The notes: a model not told the origin generated them from the letters alone. Shown: positions 32,410-40,282, counted from the first letter of the stretch. The stretch: 40,386 nt of DNA from an uncultured Oscillospiraceae bacterium (GCA_949948775.1 CATLHC010000021.1:1-40386); one strand, 5' to 3'. Made by a program: numbers and translations.

Positions 32410-32724
32410 ATGGAATACTTCGGAGTTTTTGCCTTTGTTTTTGTGCTGGGCCTGTACGGCAAGGTCCACCGCCTGGAGCGCATTTTGCGGGACAACGGCA
32501 TCGGCATCGTCCGGGCCGCGGGCCTGGGCGAGCAGATGAGAAAACAGGTGGGACATACCGTCACCCTCACGGTGGAGGCCGGCGACGGCGACCTGCTGGG
32601 CAAGGAGTGCAAAATCCTGGACGCCGACGAGAGCTGGGCACTGGTGCTGGCCAACGAGGGGAAGAAGAATGAATGCGAGAAGTTGATCCGGCTGGACAGC
32701 GTCAAGCAGATCAAGGTAAAATAG
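32410..32724 (+). CDS. Membrane-anchored SH3/Sm-like partner of the XRE regulator
   Basis: 104 aa, family not recognised. It begins with one hydrophobic helix (residues ~3-17, YFGVFAFVFVLGLYG) followed by a short helical linker (KVHRLERILRDNG) and a beta-rich domain that resembles the C-terminus of the preceding XRE protein. One reading is a membrane protein that binds or tethers the regulator. GAGGAGGGG precedes the ATG. A 26-base perfect palindrome follows the stop. Confidence 0.75.
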   Translation: MEYFGVFAFVFVLGLYGKVHRLERILRDNGIGIVRAAGLGEQMRKQVGHTVTLTVEAGDGDLLGKECKILDADESWALVLANEGKKNECEKLIRLDSVKQIKVK

Positions 32725-32725
32725 G

Positions 32726-32751
32726 GCTTCGCGGGCGGCCGCCCGCGAAGC
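32726..32751. other. 26-base perfect palindrome
   Basis: GCTTCGCGGGCGG and its exact complement abut without a spacer, one base after the preceding stop codon and 24 bases before prmA. As RNA it folds into a very stable hairpin, but without a T tract; it may delay RNA polymerase or protect a 3' end. Confidence 0.7.
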
Positions 32752-32774
32752 ATGAATACGAGGAGGAAACCCTG

Positions 32775-33719
32775 ATGAGCGAACAGTGGCTGGAGATCAC
32801 CCTCCCTGTCCCGGCGGAAAAGCTGGACCGGGTGTGTGAGGTTCTCACCGCCAACGGCATGACCGGGCTGGTGATGGAGGAAGAAGGGGATTTTCTCCGC
32901 TTTTTGGAGCAGAACCGCCAGTACTGGGACTATGTGGACGAGGGCCTGGCCCGGCGCATGAAGGGGGCCAGCCGGGTGAAGTTTTACGTCCCGGACAGCG
33001 AGGAGGGGCAGAAGCAGCTGCGCCGATACCTGGCGGGGTTGGAGGAGTATGAGCCCCAGACCGTCTCTCTCCGGGAGGAGGACTGGGCCACGTCCTGGCA
33101 GAAGTATTACCAGCCCATCCCGGTGGGAATGCGTATTCAGATTATTCCCGACTGGATGCGGGAAAAGCCGGTGCCCGACGGGCGCACGCCGCTGTACCTC
33201 AACCCTGGACTGACCTTTGGGACGGGGGCGCATCCCACCACGCAGCTTTGCCTGGAGCTGCTGGAGGAGGTGCTGCGGCCGGGGGATCAGGTGCTGGATC
33301 TGGGCTGCGGGTCAGGTATTCTGGCCATCGCGGCGCTGGCGCTGGGGGCATCCCGAGCCGTGGGGGTGGACATCGACCCCAAGGCGGCGGACGTGGCTTT
33401 TGAGAACGCCGCGCTGAACGGCGTTGGGCCGGACCGGCTGAGCGTGTATGCGGGGGATGTGCTCCGCGATCAAAAGCTGGCGGCGAAGCTGGAGCCGGGC
33501 CAAAACCGAGTGGTGCTGGCGAATATTGTGGCGGATGTTATTATCCCCTTGTCAACGAAAGCTGGGGAGTTTATGACAGAGGATGGAGTGTTTCTCACGT
33601 CCGGCATTATCGACGGGCGGGAGGACGAAGTCCGAACCGCCATGGAGTCCAATGGTTTTACCATTGTAAAACATTTGGAGCGCAATGGCTGGCACGCCTT
33701 TCTTGGCAAGCGTAAATAA
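32775..33719 (+). CDS. prmA: Ribosomal protein L11 methyltransferase PrmA
   Basis: 314 aa, full length. The S-adenosylmethionine site is LDLGCGSGILAIAA; the PrmA-specific motif is NPGLTFGTGAHPTT, and LANIVADVI lies near the active site. It trimethylates L11 at several lysines and the N-terminus. AGGAGG at 32761 lies upstream of the ATG at 32775. A truncated composite repeat follows. Confidence 0.95.
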   Translation: MSEQWLEITLPVPAEKLDRVCEVLTANGMTGLVMEEEGDFLRFLEQNRQYWDYVDEGLARRMKGASRVKFYVPDSEEGQKQLRRYLAGLEEYEPQTVSLREEDWATSWQKYYQPIPVGMRIQIIPDWMREKPVPDGRTPLYLNPGLTFGTGAHPTTQLCLELLEEVLRPGDQVLDLGCGSGILAIAALALGASRAVGVDIDPKAADVAFENAALNGVGPDRLSVYAGDVLRDQKLAAKLEPGQNRVVLANIVADVIIPLSTKAGEFMTEDGVFLTSGIIDGREDEVRTAMESNGFTIVKHLERNGWHAFLGKRK

Positions 33720-33750
33720 AGCAAGCGCCCCGGACCGCACCGTTTGAGCC

Positions 33751-33818
33751 GTGTCCGCCGGAGAGCCGCCCCCTAAGCGCACTCTTTGGTTACTTTCTCT
33801 CGCGTGCGAGAAAGTAAC
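33751..33818. repeat. Composite structured repeat, copy D (3' module only)
   Basis: It retains CCCCCTAAGCGC, CTCTTTGG and hairpin GTTACTTTCTC...GAGAAAGTAAC (33789-33818, with a two-base bulge). The 5' module of copies A-C is missing, so this is a truncated member. Confidence 0.75.
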
Positions 33819-33879
33819 CCCCCGGAGGGCGTCCCCTGGCAGGGGACAGCTTTTTGTACAGTTTTTCTCCGAAAAACGG

Positions 33880-33908
33880 TTGACAAATCCCCTTTGCGCC
33901 TATAATAT
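33880..33908 (+). promoter_or_regulatory. Promoter of the Ile T-box leader
   Basis: TTGACA at 33880-33885 and TAATAT at 33903-33908, with 17 bases between; an alternative TATAAT at 33901 has a 15-base spacer. Confidence 0.7.
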
Positions 33909-33913
33909 AAATA

Positions 33914-34191
33914 GCGTCCGTTCCCGGAGGAGCGGACGCCATATTACAAGGCTTTGAACAGGACGAGTAACCGGAAACTGCCTCTCAGAGAGCTACCCAC
34001 ACGGTGCGAGGGCGGCGGGGCGGGCCCGGCGAAAATCACCTGGGAGCCGCGGACCGAACGTTTTTATGCAAGTAGATTCCGCCGGAAGTCCCCGTTACAG
34101 GACGCGCGAGTGCCGCATTTTGATATGCGGAACAGGAGTGGTACCGCAGAGGTTTGCGCCTTTGTCTCCTTTTGGGGACAGGGGCGTTTTT
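33914..34191 (+). ncRNA. Ile T-box riboswitch leader
   Basis: A first hairpin GCGTCCG/CGGACGC (33914-33939) precedes stem I, which has the AGAGAG motif near 34000 and a specifier loop with ATC (34035-34037, an Ile codon) in GAAAATCACC. The T-box bulge AGGAGTGGTACCGC is at 34134-34147. A terminator follows: a stem from 34156 ending in TTTTT at 34191. Uncharged tRNA-Ile would favour the antiterminator and allow read-through. The regulated gene ileS begins ~600 bp further on, past cassette 3. Confidence 0.85.
34156..34191 (+). terminator. T-box intrinsic terminator
   Basis: CGCCTTTGTCTCC and GGGGACAGGGGCG pair around tttt and run into five T. It is the off state of the leader. Confidence 0.8.
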
Positions 34192-34193
34192 GC

Positions 34194-34460
34194 TTAGTGG
34201 GGAAGGGCCAAACGGATTCCGGTGGCCAGGGCAGTTTTGATTAACGCCTTGTTTTCCAACAGGTTGACGCGCAGCTCAGCATTTAATAGCTGTTCCAAAT
34301 GGGCATTTTCTTCGTCGTTCAGATGCTCTATCAGCCATTGCAGGTGCTGTTCCACGCAATGCTGTTCCTCTCGATACTTTCCCATTGGAGAAATATATGG
34401 AAAAGAACTTTCATCAATACCCTGCATCAGTGTATCAAATATGTTTGTCAGGTCTGCCAC
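34194..34460 (-). CDS. Small hypothetical protein, divergent from an XRE regulator (cassette 3)
   Basis: 88 aa, mostly helical and acidic (REEQHCVEQHLQWLIEHLND), ending in TALATGIRLALPH. The overall helical layout and C-terminal G-I-R-L pattern resemble small proteins of the DUF6809 type, but this is an impression from memory. I chose GTG at 34460: GGAG lies nine bases upstream, while a TTG at 34466 is only three bases away. The minus-strand promoter at 34497-34525 is a perfect consensus. It runs antisense to T-box read-through, ending three bases from the T-box terminator. AT-richer than the flanking genes. Confidence 0.7.
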   Translation of the reverse strand: MADLTNIFDTLMQGIDESSFPYISPMGKYREEQHCVEQHLQWLIEHLNDEENAHLEQLLNAELRVNLLENKALIKTALATGIRLALPH

Positions 34461-34496
34461 AAGCAATCACTCCAATTTTGGTCCGTTTGTACCTTT

Positions 34497-34525
34497 ATTA
34501 TAGCTATTCCAAACGTGCTTGTCAA
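34497..34525 (-). promoter_or_regulatory. Perfect consensus promoter of the cassette 3 small gene
   Basis: Minus strand: TTGACA (34525-34520), 17-base spacer, TATAAT (34502-34497). An inverted repeat CGTTTG (34484-34489) / CAAACG (34510-34515) brackets the -10. The -35 overlaps the region just upstream of the XRE ribosome binding site. Confidence 0.88.
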
Positions 34526-34537
34526 GAGGTGATTTGA

Positions 34538-34747
34538 ATGAAGTTGCCAGAGCGCATGAAAGAACTTAGAAAAGAAAGAAGGCTTAGACAAGAGGATATT
34601 GCCGCCGCTTTGGGTCTATCACTGAGCGCATATTGCAGATATGAGCAGGGTAAACGGGAGCCGACTGCTTCTGTATTGGAGAATATAGCAGATTATTACA
34701 ATGTCAGCGTCGATTATTTGCTTGGCCGACGCAACAGCCGCAAGTAA
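34538..34747 (+). CDS. XRE-family helix-turn-helix regulator (cassette 3)
   Basis: 69 aa. HTH_XRE: RMKELRKERRLRQEDIAAAL, then SLSAYCRYEQGKREPTASVL and YYNVSVDYLLGRRN. GAGGTG lies six bases upstream of the ATG, within the GTCAAGAGGTGA signature shared with cassette 2. Codon use is AT-rich against the GC-rich host, a sign of transfer. It ends 39 bases before ileS and is co-oriented with it. Confidence 0.88.
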   Translation: MKLPERMKELRKERRLRQEDIAAALGLSLSAYCRYEQGKREPTASVLENIADYYNVSVDYLLGRRNSRK

Positions 34748-34786
34748 CAATAAACAATATTTTATTCTGTTTAGGAGGAATTCCAA

Positions 34787-37579
34787 ATGGACTACAACAA
34801 GACCGTCCACCTGCCCCAGACCGATTTCGCCATGCGGGCGGGGTTGCCCCGCCGCGAGCCTGAGATGCTCAACGGCGAATGGGCCAAGATCACCTACCAC
34901 AAGCTGATGGACAAGAACGCGGGCAAGCCCAAATTTGTCCTCCATGACGGCCCCCCGTACGCCAACGGCAACATCCACATCGGCACCGCCATGAACAAAA
35001 TCCTCAAGGACATCATCGTCAAGTACAAGAACATGACGGGTTTCCAGGCCCCCTACGTCCCCGGCTGGGACACCCACGGCCTGCCCATCGAGACAGCCGT
35101 ACTCAAGGACAAGAGCGTCAAGCGCAGTGAGATGACCACCGCCCAATTCCGGGACAAGTGCCGGGAGTTCGCCACCCAGTATATCGGCCGGATGACTGAG
35201 CAGTTCCAGCGTCTGGGCGTCATCGGCGAGTGGGAGAATCCCTATATCACCCTTCTGCCTGAGTTCGAGGCCCGGCAGATCGAGGTGTTCGGCAAGATGG
35301 CCGAAAAGGGGCTGATCTACAAGGGCATGAAGTCCGTGTACTGGTGCCCCCACGACCAGACCGCCTTGGCCGAGGCGGAAATCGACTACCAGGACGACCC
35401 CTGCACCACCATCTTTGTCAAGTTCCCTGTGAAGGACGACAAGGGCAGGCTGGGCCAGTACTGCGACCTGTCCAAGACCTTCTTTGTGATTTGGACCACC
35501 ACCCCTTGGACCATCCCCGGCAACACCGCCATCTCCCTGAACGCCAATTTTGACTATGTGCTCCTCCAGGCGCCCAACGGCGAGGTCTATATCATGGCCA
35601 AGGAGCTGGCCGAGGGCGTGTGTAAGCAGGCGGGGCTGGACTTCGACGCCTGTAAGGTGCTGGCGACGCTGAAGGGCTCCGATTTCGAGTTGATGGTGGC
35701 CAAGCATCCCCTGCTGGACCAGGACTCTGTGATTTTGAACGGCGACCATGTCACTCTGGACGCCGGCACCGGCTGCGTCCACACCGCCCCCGGCTTCGGC
35801 GCGGAGGATTTTGATGTGTGCAAGCGCTACGACGACGCGGGGCTGACCCACATCGGCGTGCCCGTCCCCGTCAACGCCAAGGGCGTGATGACCGACGCGC
35901 GCTATAACGGCCAGTTCTACGCCAAGGGCAACGACATGGTGGTGGAGGACCTGGAGAACGAGGGCTTCCTGCTGGCCAAGGCCAAGATCACCCACTCCTA
36001 CCCCCACTGCTGGCGGTGCAAGAACCCCATCATCTACCGGGCCACCGAGCAGTGGTTCTGCTCCGTGGACGCCATCAAGGACCAGGCCGTCAAGTCCTGC
36101 GACGGCATCTCTTGGCACCCCACCTGGGGCAAGGAGCGCATGGTGTCCATGATTACCGAGCGCAGCGACTGGTGCATCTCCCGCCAGCGGGTGTGGGGCG
36201 TGCCCATCCCCGTGTTCTACTGCGACGACTGCGGCGAGGCCATCATCACCCCGGAGAGTATCGCCCATGTGGCCGCCCTTTTCCGGGAGCACGGCTCCAA
36301 CATCTGGTTCGACAAGACCGCCGAGGAGCTGGCGCCCGCCGGATTCAAGTGCCCCAAGTGCGGCAAGGCCCACTTCTCCAAAGAAAACGACATCATGGAC
36401 GTGTGGTTCGACTCCGGGTCCACCTGGGCGGCGGTGGCCAATGAGCGGGACTACCTCAAATACCCCGCCGACGTCTATCTGGAGGGCGGCGACCAGTACC
36501 GCGGGTGGTTCCAGTCCTCCATGCTGACCTCTATCGCCTGCAACGGCGTGGCGCCCTATAAGCAGATCATCACCCACGGCTGGACGGTGGACGGCGAGGG
36601 CAAGGCCATGCACAAGTCCCTGGGCAACGCCATGCCGCCCGAGGAGATCATCAAGGACTACGGCGCGGATATGCTGCGTCTGTGGGTGTCCTCCGCCGAC
36701 TACACCCAGGATATGCGCATCTCCAAGGAGATCATGAAGCAGCTGTCCCAGGCGTATTTGAAGATCCGCAACACCGCCCGGTATATGCTGGGCAACCTGA
36801 ACGGGTTCGACCCGGACAAGGCCGTGGCGGTCAAGGATATGCTGGATTTGGACAAATGGGCCGTGGCGGCGTTCAACGATCTGACCAAGGCCGTCCGGGC
36901 GGGCTACGACGCCTACGAGTTCCACACCGTCTACCGTGCCATTTATAACTTCTGCGTGGTGGAGATGTCCAACTTCTATCTGGACATCATCAAGGACCGG
37001 CTGTACTGCGGGGACGACGCGGGCCGTGCGTCCGCCCAGTCCGCCCTGTTCCTCATCCTGGACGGCATGACGCGGATGCTGGCTCCCATTCTGGCTTTCA
37101 CCAGTCAGGAGATCTGGGCGGCTATGCCGCACCGCGCCTCCGATGATGCCGAATGTGTGCTGTTCAACGACATCCCGGACTACGACCCGGCGCTGGCGTT
37201 GGACGAGAAGGACACCTCCAGGTGGGGTGTGCTAATCGAGCTGCGAGACGCCGTAAACAAGGCTTTGGAGGAAGCCCGTGAGCAGGGCGTCAAGAAGAAC
37301 CAGGACGCGGAGATCGTGGTGAAGCTGGATGAGATCGGCTTTGAGAACTGGAAGGGCGGCCTGATTCTGCCCGGCTTCGATGAGGCCGATCTTGCCACCC
37401 TGTTCATCGTCTCTAAAGTGACGGTGGCGGCGGAGGCAGGGGCCGCTTGGCCCACGGTTGAGGTTAAGCTCTCCGAGGCCCCCAAGTGCCCGCGGTGCTG
37501 GAACCACGATGCGAACATTGGCACTCCCGGCCATCACGCTGAGCTGTGCGACCGGTGTGCTAAGGTGCTGGGAGAGTAA
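34787..37579 (+). CDS. ileS: Isoleucyl-tRNA synthetase
   Basis: 930 aa, full length. It has the HIGH motif region PPYANGNIHIGTAMNK, the KMSKS counterpart KAMHKSLGN (a normal clostridial variant), a CP1 editing domain and a C-terminal zinc finger (CPRCWNHDANIG ... CDRC). It charges tRNA-Ile. AGGAGG precedes the ATG. The Ile T-box upstream is its expected regulator, but cassette 3 lies between them, so control must act through a longer read-through transcript or a different promoter. Confidence 0.97.
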   Translation: MDYNKTVHLPQTDFAMRAGLPRREPEMLNGEWAKITYHKLMDKNAGKPKFVLHDGPPYANGNIHIGTAMNKILKDIIVKYKNMTGFQAPYVPGWDTHGLPIETAVLKDKSVKRSEMTTAQFRDKCREFATQYIGRMTEQFQRLGVIGEWENPYITLLPEFEARQIEVFGKMAEKGLIYKGMKSVYWCPHDQTALAEAEIDYQDDPCTTIFVKFPVKDDKGRLGQYCDLSKTFFVIWTTTPWTIPGNTAISLNANFDYVLLQAPNGEVYIMAKELAEGVCKQAGLDFDACKVLATLKGSDFELMVAKHPLLDQDSVILNGDHVTLDAGTGCVHTAPGFGAEDFDVCKRYDDAGLTHIGVPVPVNAKGVMTDARYNGQFYAKGNDMVVEDLENEGFLLAKAKITHSYPHCWRCKNPIIYRATEQWFCSVDAIKDQAVKSCDGISWHPTWGKERMVSMITERSDWCISRQRVWGVPIPVFYCDDCGEAIITPESIAHVAALFREHGSNIWFDKTAEELAPAGFKCPKCGKAHFSKENDIMDVWFDSGSTWAAVANERDYLKYPADVYLEGGDQYRGWFQSSMLTSIACNGVAPYKQIITHGWTVDGEGKAMHKSLGNAMPPEEIIKDYGADMLRLWVSSADYTQDMRISKEIMKQLSQAYLKIRNTARYMLGNLNGFDPDKAVAVKDMLDLDKWAVAAFNDLTKAVRAGYDAYEFHTVYRAIYNFCVVEMSNFYLDIIKDRLYCGDDAGRASAQSALFLILDGMTRMLAPILAFTSQEIWAAMPHRASDDAECVLFNDIPDYDPALALDEKDTSRWGVLIELRDAVNKALEEAREQGVKKNQDAEIVVKLDEIGFENWKGGLILPGFDEADLATLFIVSKVTVAAEAGAAWPTVEVKLSEAPKCPRCWNHDANIGTPGHHAELCDRCAKVLGE

Positions 37580-37592
37580 ACGCAAACGCTCC

Positions 37593-37729
37593 GGGAGGGG
37601 ACGGCGGGCAGGGTCCTCTCTCCGGGCCGACCAGTCCCCCCTTTATTTGTGTGTGAGTTTTGAAACCAGGTGCGCCCAACCGCCGGAGCTGGCGGCCCTC
37701 CGTTCGGACCCTGCCCGCCGTCCCCTCCC
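37593..37729. other. 24-bp perfect inverted repeats flanking 89 bases
   Basis: Arms at 37593-37616 and 37706-37729 are exact complements. Inside, GGGCCG pairs with CGGCCC and CCGCC with GGCGG, so the unit folds as one long hairpin. It starts 13 bases after ileS, immediately before composite repeat C. It could be a MITE-like element or an ileS 3' structure. Confidence 0.75.
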
Positions 37730-37770
37730 CCGCCCCGTTGCCCAATACGCACCGGAGCCAGACGGCGCAC

Positions 37771-38015
37771 CAACTCAGGCGCAGTTCAATAAACCCACAC
37801 CCAATCAATGATTAGACACCGGCGGCAGCACAAATAGGAGCACCGGCGTCGAAAGCCGCACGCGCCGGAACGATTTGACCCACGTATCGTATAAGGCGTC
37901 CCCCGTAAAGGGGATTCTTAGGGGGAAGCCCGCCTAAGGACGCGAAGCGTCCGTCCGGCGGGATGCCCCCTAAGCGCGCTCTTTGGTTACTTTCTCTCGC
38001 GAGAGAGAAAGTAAC
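37771..38015. repeat. Composite structured repeat, copy C (full length)
   Basis: Same modules as A and B: ACTCAGGCGCAGT, CCGGCGGCAGCACAAATAGG, GTCGAAAGCC, CGCGCCGGAA, GGCGTCCCCCGTAAA, then TTAGGGGG/CCCCCTAA with CCCGCC/GGCGGG and inner stem GGACGC-gaa-GCGTCC, then hairpin GTTACTTTCTCTC-gcga-complement (37986-38015). It lies between the convergent ileS and serpin genes. Confidence 0.85.
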
Positions 38016-38094
38016 GCCCCCGGCAGGGCACTCCCCTGCCTGTGCACCAAACAGGCAAAACAAAACCCTCCCTGAAACCAGGGAGGGTTGTATA

Positions 38095-39681
38095 TTATCC
38101 GTTGGGCTGATTCACAACGCCTGTGAATAAGGGCAAACCGCTTTCGGCGGTGATCGAAAACAGGAAGGGCCGGTCCAGCACGAAGTCCACCTCGTCGTCG
38201 GGAGGCATGGCCGCGTCGCATTCTGCCATCAGGACGGTGTAGGCCGCCGCCTCGCAGCCCTCCTCGTCCACCTTCACCCGGGCGGCGTGCTGGGCGGTGG
38301 AAACGTAGATAGGCTCGTCGGTGGACGCCTCCAGGGGGTCAAAGTTGGAGACGGTGTAGTCAAACACGTCGGTGACGCCCAGCTTTTGCAGGCCGTCGAT
38401 CAGGTCCAGATCGGAGGACACGTCGAACTTGGGCATAGACAGGTTGATGGTGAGGTATTTTTGCCCGGTCCAGCCCTCCTGCGTCACATTGCCCTGATCG
38501 TCGTACTGGTCGTATTTGGGCGAGAGCAGGAACTCCATGGCCTCGCCGGTCTGGAGCAGCTCATCCACGCTGTATCCCTCCGCTGGGAGAATGAGCCACA
38601 TGCCGCCCCCTTGCTGGAAGGAAAGCCGGACCGCGGTGAAATTGTCCCCCCAATAGAAGCTGTCCTCCATGGCGCGGCGCATAAATTCCGCGTCCACATC
38701 GTCGGACAGGGCGTGGAACGTGTCGGTCTCAGTATTTTCCCTGCTGAACTCGCCGTCCCAGGCGGCCTTGAAGTAGATGGTGGAGGCCAGGGCCAGCACC
38801 GTCTCCGGCGTCATCTCCAGGCCCTCCGCCTGCTCCGCCAGCAGGCCGTTGGTCTGCTCGTTGAGCCAATCCCGCAGGGCCTGGTTATACTCCTCCGAGC
38901 CCATTTTGCCGGAGAAGGTGGAGGCGTAGTAATCCTTTGCCAGGGTGTCCAGGGTGCTTTGGCTGTAGGTCATGCCGTCCCTCAGCCACAGGGAATTGCC
39001 CAGGATGGAGGTGACGGTGCCGTCGTCCCGGTAGTGGTCCCGCCACAAAGCGCGGGCCCGCTCCCGCAGCGTCTCGACGGAGTCTGCCTGAAGCAGATCT
39101 AGAATCTGCCGGCGGGTGTTGTCCCCGGTGGTCTCCGCCAGCATGGACAGGGCCATGTAGACGTTGACAGGGGAATAGACCCGGTTGTCCTCCCCCGCCC
39201 CGGCCAGGAACTGGGCGGTGGAGCGGGAGATGAAGCCGTCCATCAGCCCCATGTAGTCCACGCCGGAGCGCAGGGCCTTCATGTCGCTCGACCACGCGGC
39301 ATAGGCTCTGTCATAAGCCTCGCCGGCCTTTTCCCAGGCGCCTTCGCCGTCCCCGACGTCGGAAAAGAAGTCCTCATCCCTGGGATATGGGGCCACCTCC
39401 GGATAGTCCGCCACCGCCAGGGCGTAGGGGCTGACGGGGGGCTGTCCCACGGTCCGGGGGTCGCCGCCCAGGGAGAACGGGGCGGGGCCGTTTGGATTGT
39501 CCGCGCTGGGTTGGTTCTTTCCCGGCCACATGGCGATTCCTCCCAAAATGGCCACTGCCAGAACCGCCGCCACCGCCCCCATCCAGCGGGCGTAGGGGCG
39601 CCTGACTGCGGGCCGGGCGGCCTTTTCCTTGAGTTCCTCGGGGGCGTGGATGCCCTCGTTTGCCTGCTTGTAGCGTTTCAA
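38095..39681 (-). CDS. Membrane-anchored serpin with anti-sigma-like N-terminus
   Basis: About 528 aa. Residues 1-33 form a basic cytoplasmic segment (KRYKQANEGIHAPEELKEKA) reminiscent of anti-sigma proteins paired with ECF factors. A membrane helix (~34-52) follows, then a linker and a serpin domain (about 130-528): SPVNVYMALSMLAE, NSLWLRDG, ASTIYFKAAWDGEF, and the hinge EEGCEAAAYTVL before the reactive loop, then DRPFLFSI. Serpins trap proteases by loop insertion; the Ala-rich hinge fits an inhibitory type, with Cys replacing the usual P14 Thr/Ser. The TTG start at 39681 overlaps the sigma factor stop (TTGA) and has AAGGAGG seven bases upstream. Confidence 0.8.
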   Translation of the reverse strand: MKRYKQANEGIHAPEELKEKAARPAVRRPYARWMGAVAAVLAVAILGGIAMWPGKNQPSADNPNGPAPFSLGGDPRTVGQPPVSPYALAVADYPEVAPYPRDEDFFSDVGDGEGAWEKAGEAYDRAYAAWSSDMKALRSGVDYMGLMDGFISRSTAQFLAGAGEDNRVYSPVNVYMALSMLAETTGDNTRRQILDLLQADSVETLRERARALWRDHYRDDGTVTSILGNSLWLRDGMTYSQSTLDTLAKDYYASTFSGKMGSEEYNQALRDWLNEQTNGLLAEQAEGLEMTPETVLALASTIYFKAAWDGEFSRENTETDTFHALSDDVDAEFMRRAMEDSFYWGDNFTAVRLSFQQGGGMWLILPAEGYSVDELLQTGEAMEFLLSPKYDQYDDQGNVTQEGWTGQKYLTINLSMPKFDVSSDLDLIDGLQKLGVTDVFDYTVSNFDPLEASTDEPIYVSTAQHAARVKVDEEGCEAAAYTVLMAECDAAMPPDDEVDFVLDRPFLFSITAESGLPLFTGVVNQPNG

Positions 39682-40154
39682 AGCTCTACCTCCTTCAGCA
39701 TATCCCGCAGGAGGGCCCGGCCCCGGCTGAGCTGGGACTTCACGGTGCCCTCCGTCGATTGCAGAGCGGCGGCCATCTCGGCCACCGACAGGCCCTCGAA
39801 GTAGTGCAGATGGATGACCGCCCGGTACTTCTCGGGCAGGGAGAGCACCGTGCCGTACACCTCGCGGTAGTCGTCCTCCACGCCCACCTCGGCGGCGGTC
39901 TCCAAGGGTACGATGCGTTTGCGCCAGGGAGAGGACAATACGCTCTTGCACCGGTTGACAGTGCAGCGCAGCAGCCACGCCTTGCGGTGCTCGTCGGTGT
40001 GGAACCGGTCCTCATGGCGGAAGTAGCGCAGGAATACCTCCTGGAACACGTCCTCCGCGTCGGGGACGCTGGCGGTGCGGGCCAGGGCGAGACGGTATAC
40101 CATGTCGCCCCAGCGCTCCACCTCCCGGGTGCGCTGTTCCTCTGTCAAGGCCAT
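39678..40154 (-). CDS. ECF-type RNA polymerase sigma factor
   Basis: 158 aa, region 2 and region 4 only. Region 2 shows RTASVPDAEDVFQEVFLRYFRH and the WLLRCTVNRCKS helix; region 4 shows LSLPEKYRAVIHLHYFEGLSVAEMAAAL and TEGTVKSQLSRGRALLRDML. It directs RNA polymerase to a small regulon, usually envelope stress. The next gene is translationally coupled and encodes a membrane protein with an anti-sigma-like N-terminus. A candidate autoregulated promoter is at 40208-40236. Confidence 0.93.
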   Translation of the reverse strand: MALTEEQRTREVERWGDMVYRLALARTASVPDAEDVFQEVFLRYFRHEDRFHTDEHRKAWLLRCTVNRCKSVLSSPWRKRIVPLETAAEVGVEDDYREVYGTVLSLPEKYRAVIHLHYFEGLSVAEMAAALQSTEGTVKSQLSRGRALLRDMLKEVEL

Positions 40155-40207
40155 CGCCTTCTTTCCTTAGCGCGCCTCGGCCGCGGCGCGTTTCTGCCTG
40201 TCATTTA

Positions 40208-40236
40208 CAATACCCCGGAAAGGGGGAAATGGTTGC
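40208..40236 (-). promoter_or_regulatory. Candidate ECF-type autoregulated promoter
   Basis: Minus strand: GCAACC (40236-40231), 17-base spacer, GTATTG (40213-40208). A GCAACC-like -35 fits ECF promoters more than sigma-A; the -10 assignment is tentative. Confidence 0.4.
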
Positions 40237-40250
40237 GTCGGCGCAGGCAA

Positions 40251-40278
40251 AAAGCCCGCTGCGGCCGCAGCGGGCTTT
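40251..40278 (-). terminator. Terminator of the gene at the right edge
   Basis: A perfect 28-base palindrome (AAAGCCCGCTGCGG and its complement), followed by TTTTTG when read on the minus strand. It lies four bases after the stop of the partial gene. Confidence 0.85.
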
Positions 40279-40282
40279 GCAT

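Noticed and set aside
33954-34244. 96-aa plus-strand ORF
   Set aside because: It is entirely explained by the T-box RNA (specifier loop, T-box bulge, terminator).
34538-34747. Prophage remnant around the XRE genes
   Set aside because: The regulators look phage-like, but no integrase, structural or lysis gene accompanies any of them.
36600-36630. KMSKS motif of ileS reads AMHKS
   Set aside because: I considered loss of function, but this variant is common in clostridial isoleucyl-tRNA synthetases and flanking residues are intact.
34619-37132. 837-aa minus-strand frame opposite ileS
   Set aside because: A GC-rich codon shadow: His/Gly/Val-rich composition without motifs, antisense to a clear ileS. 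Other long antisense frames were rejected for the same reason.
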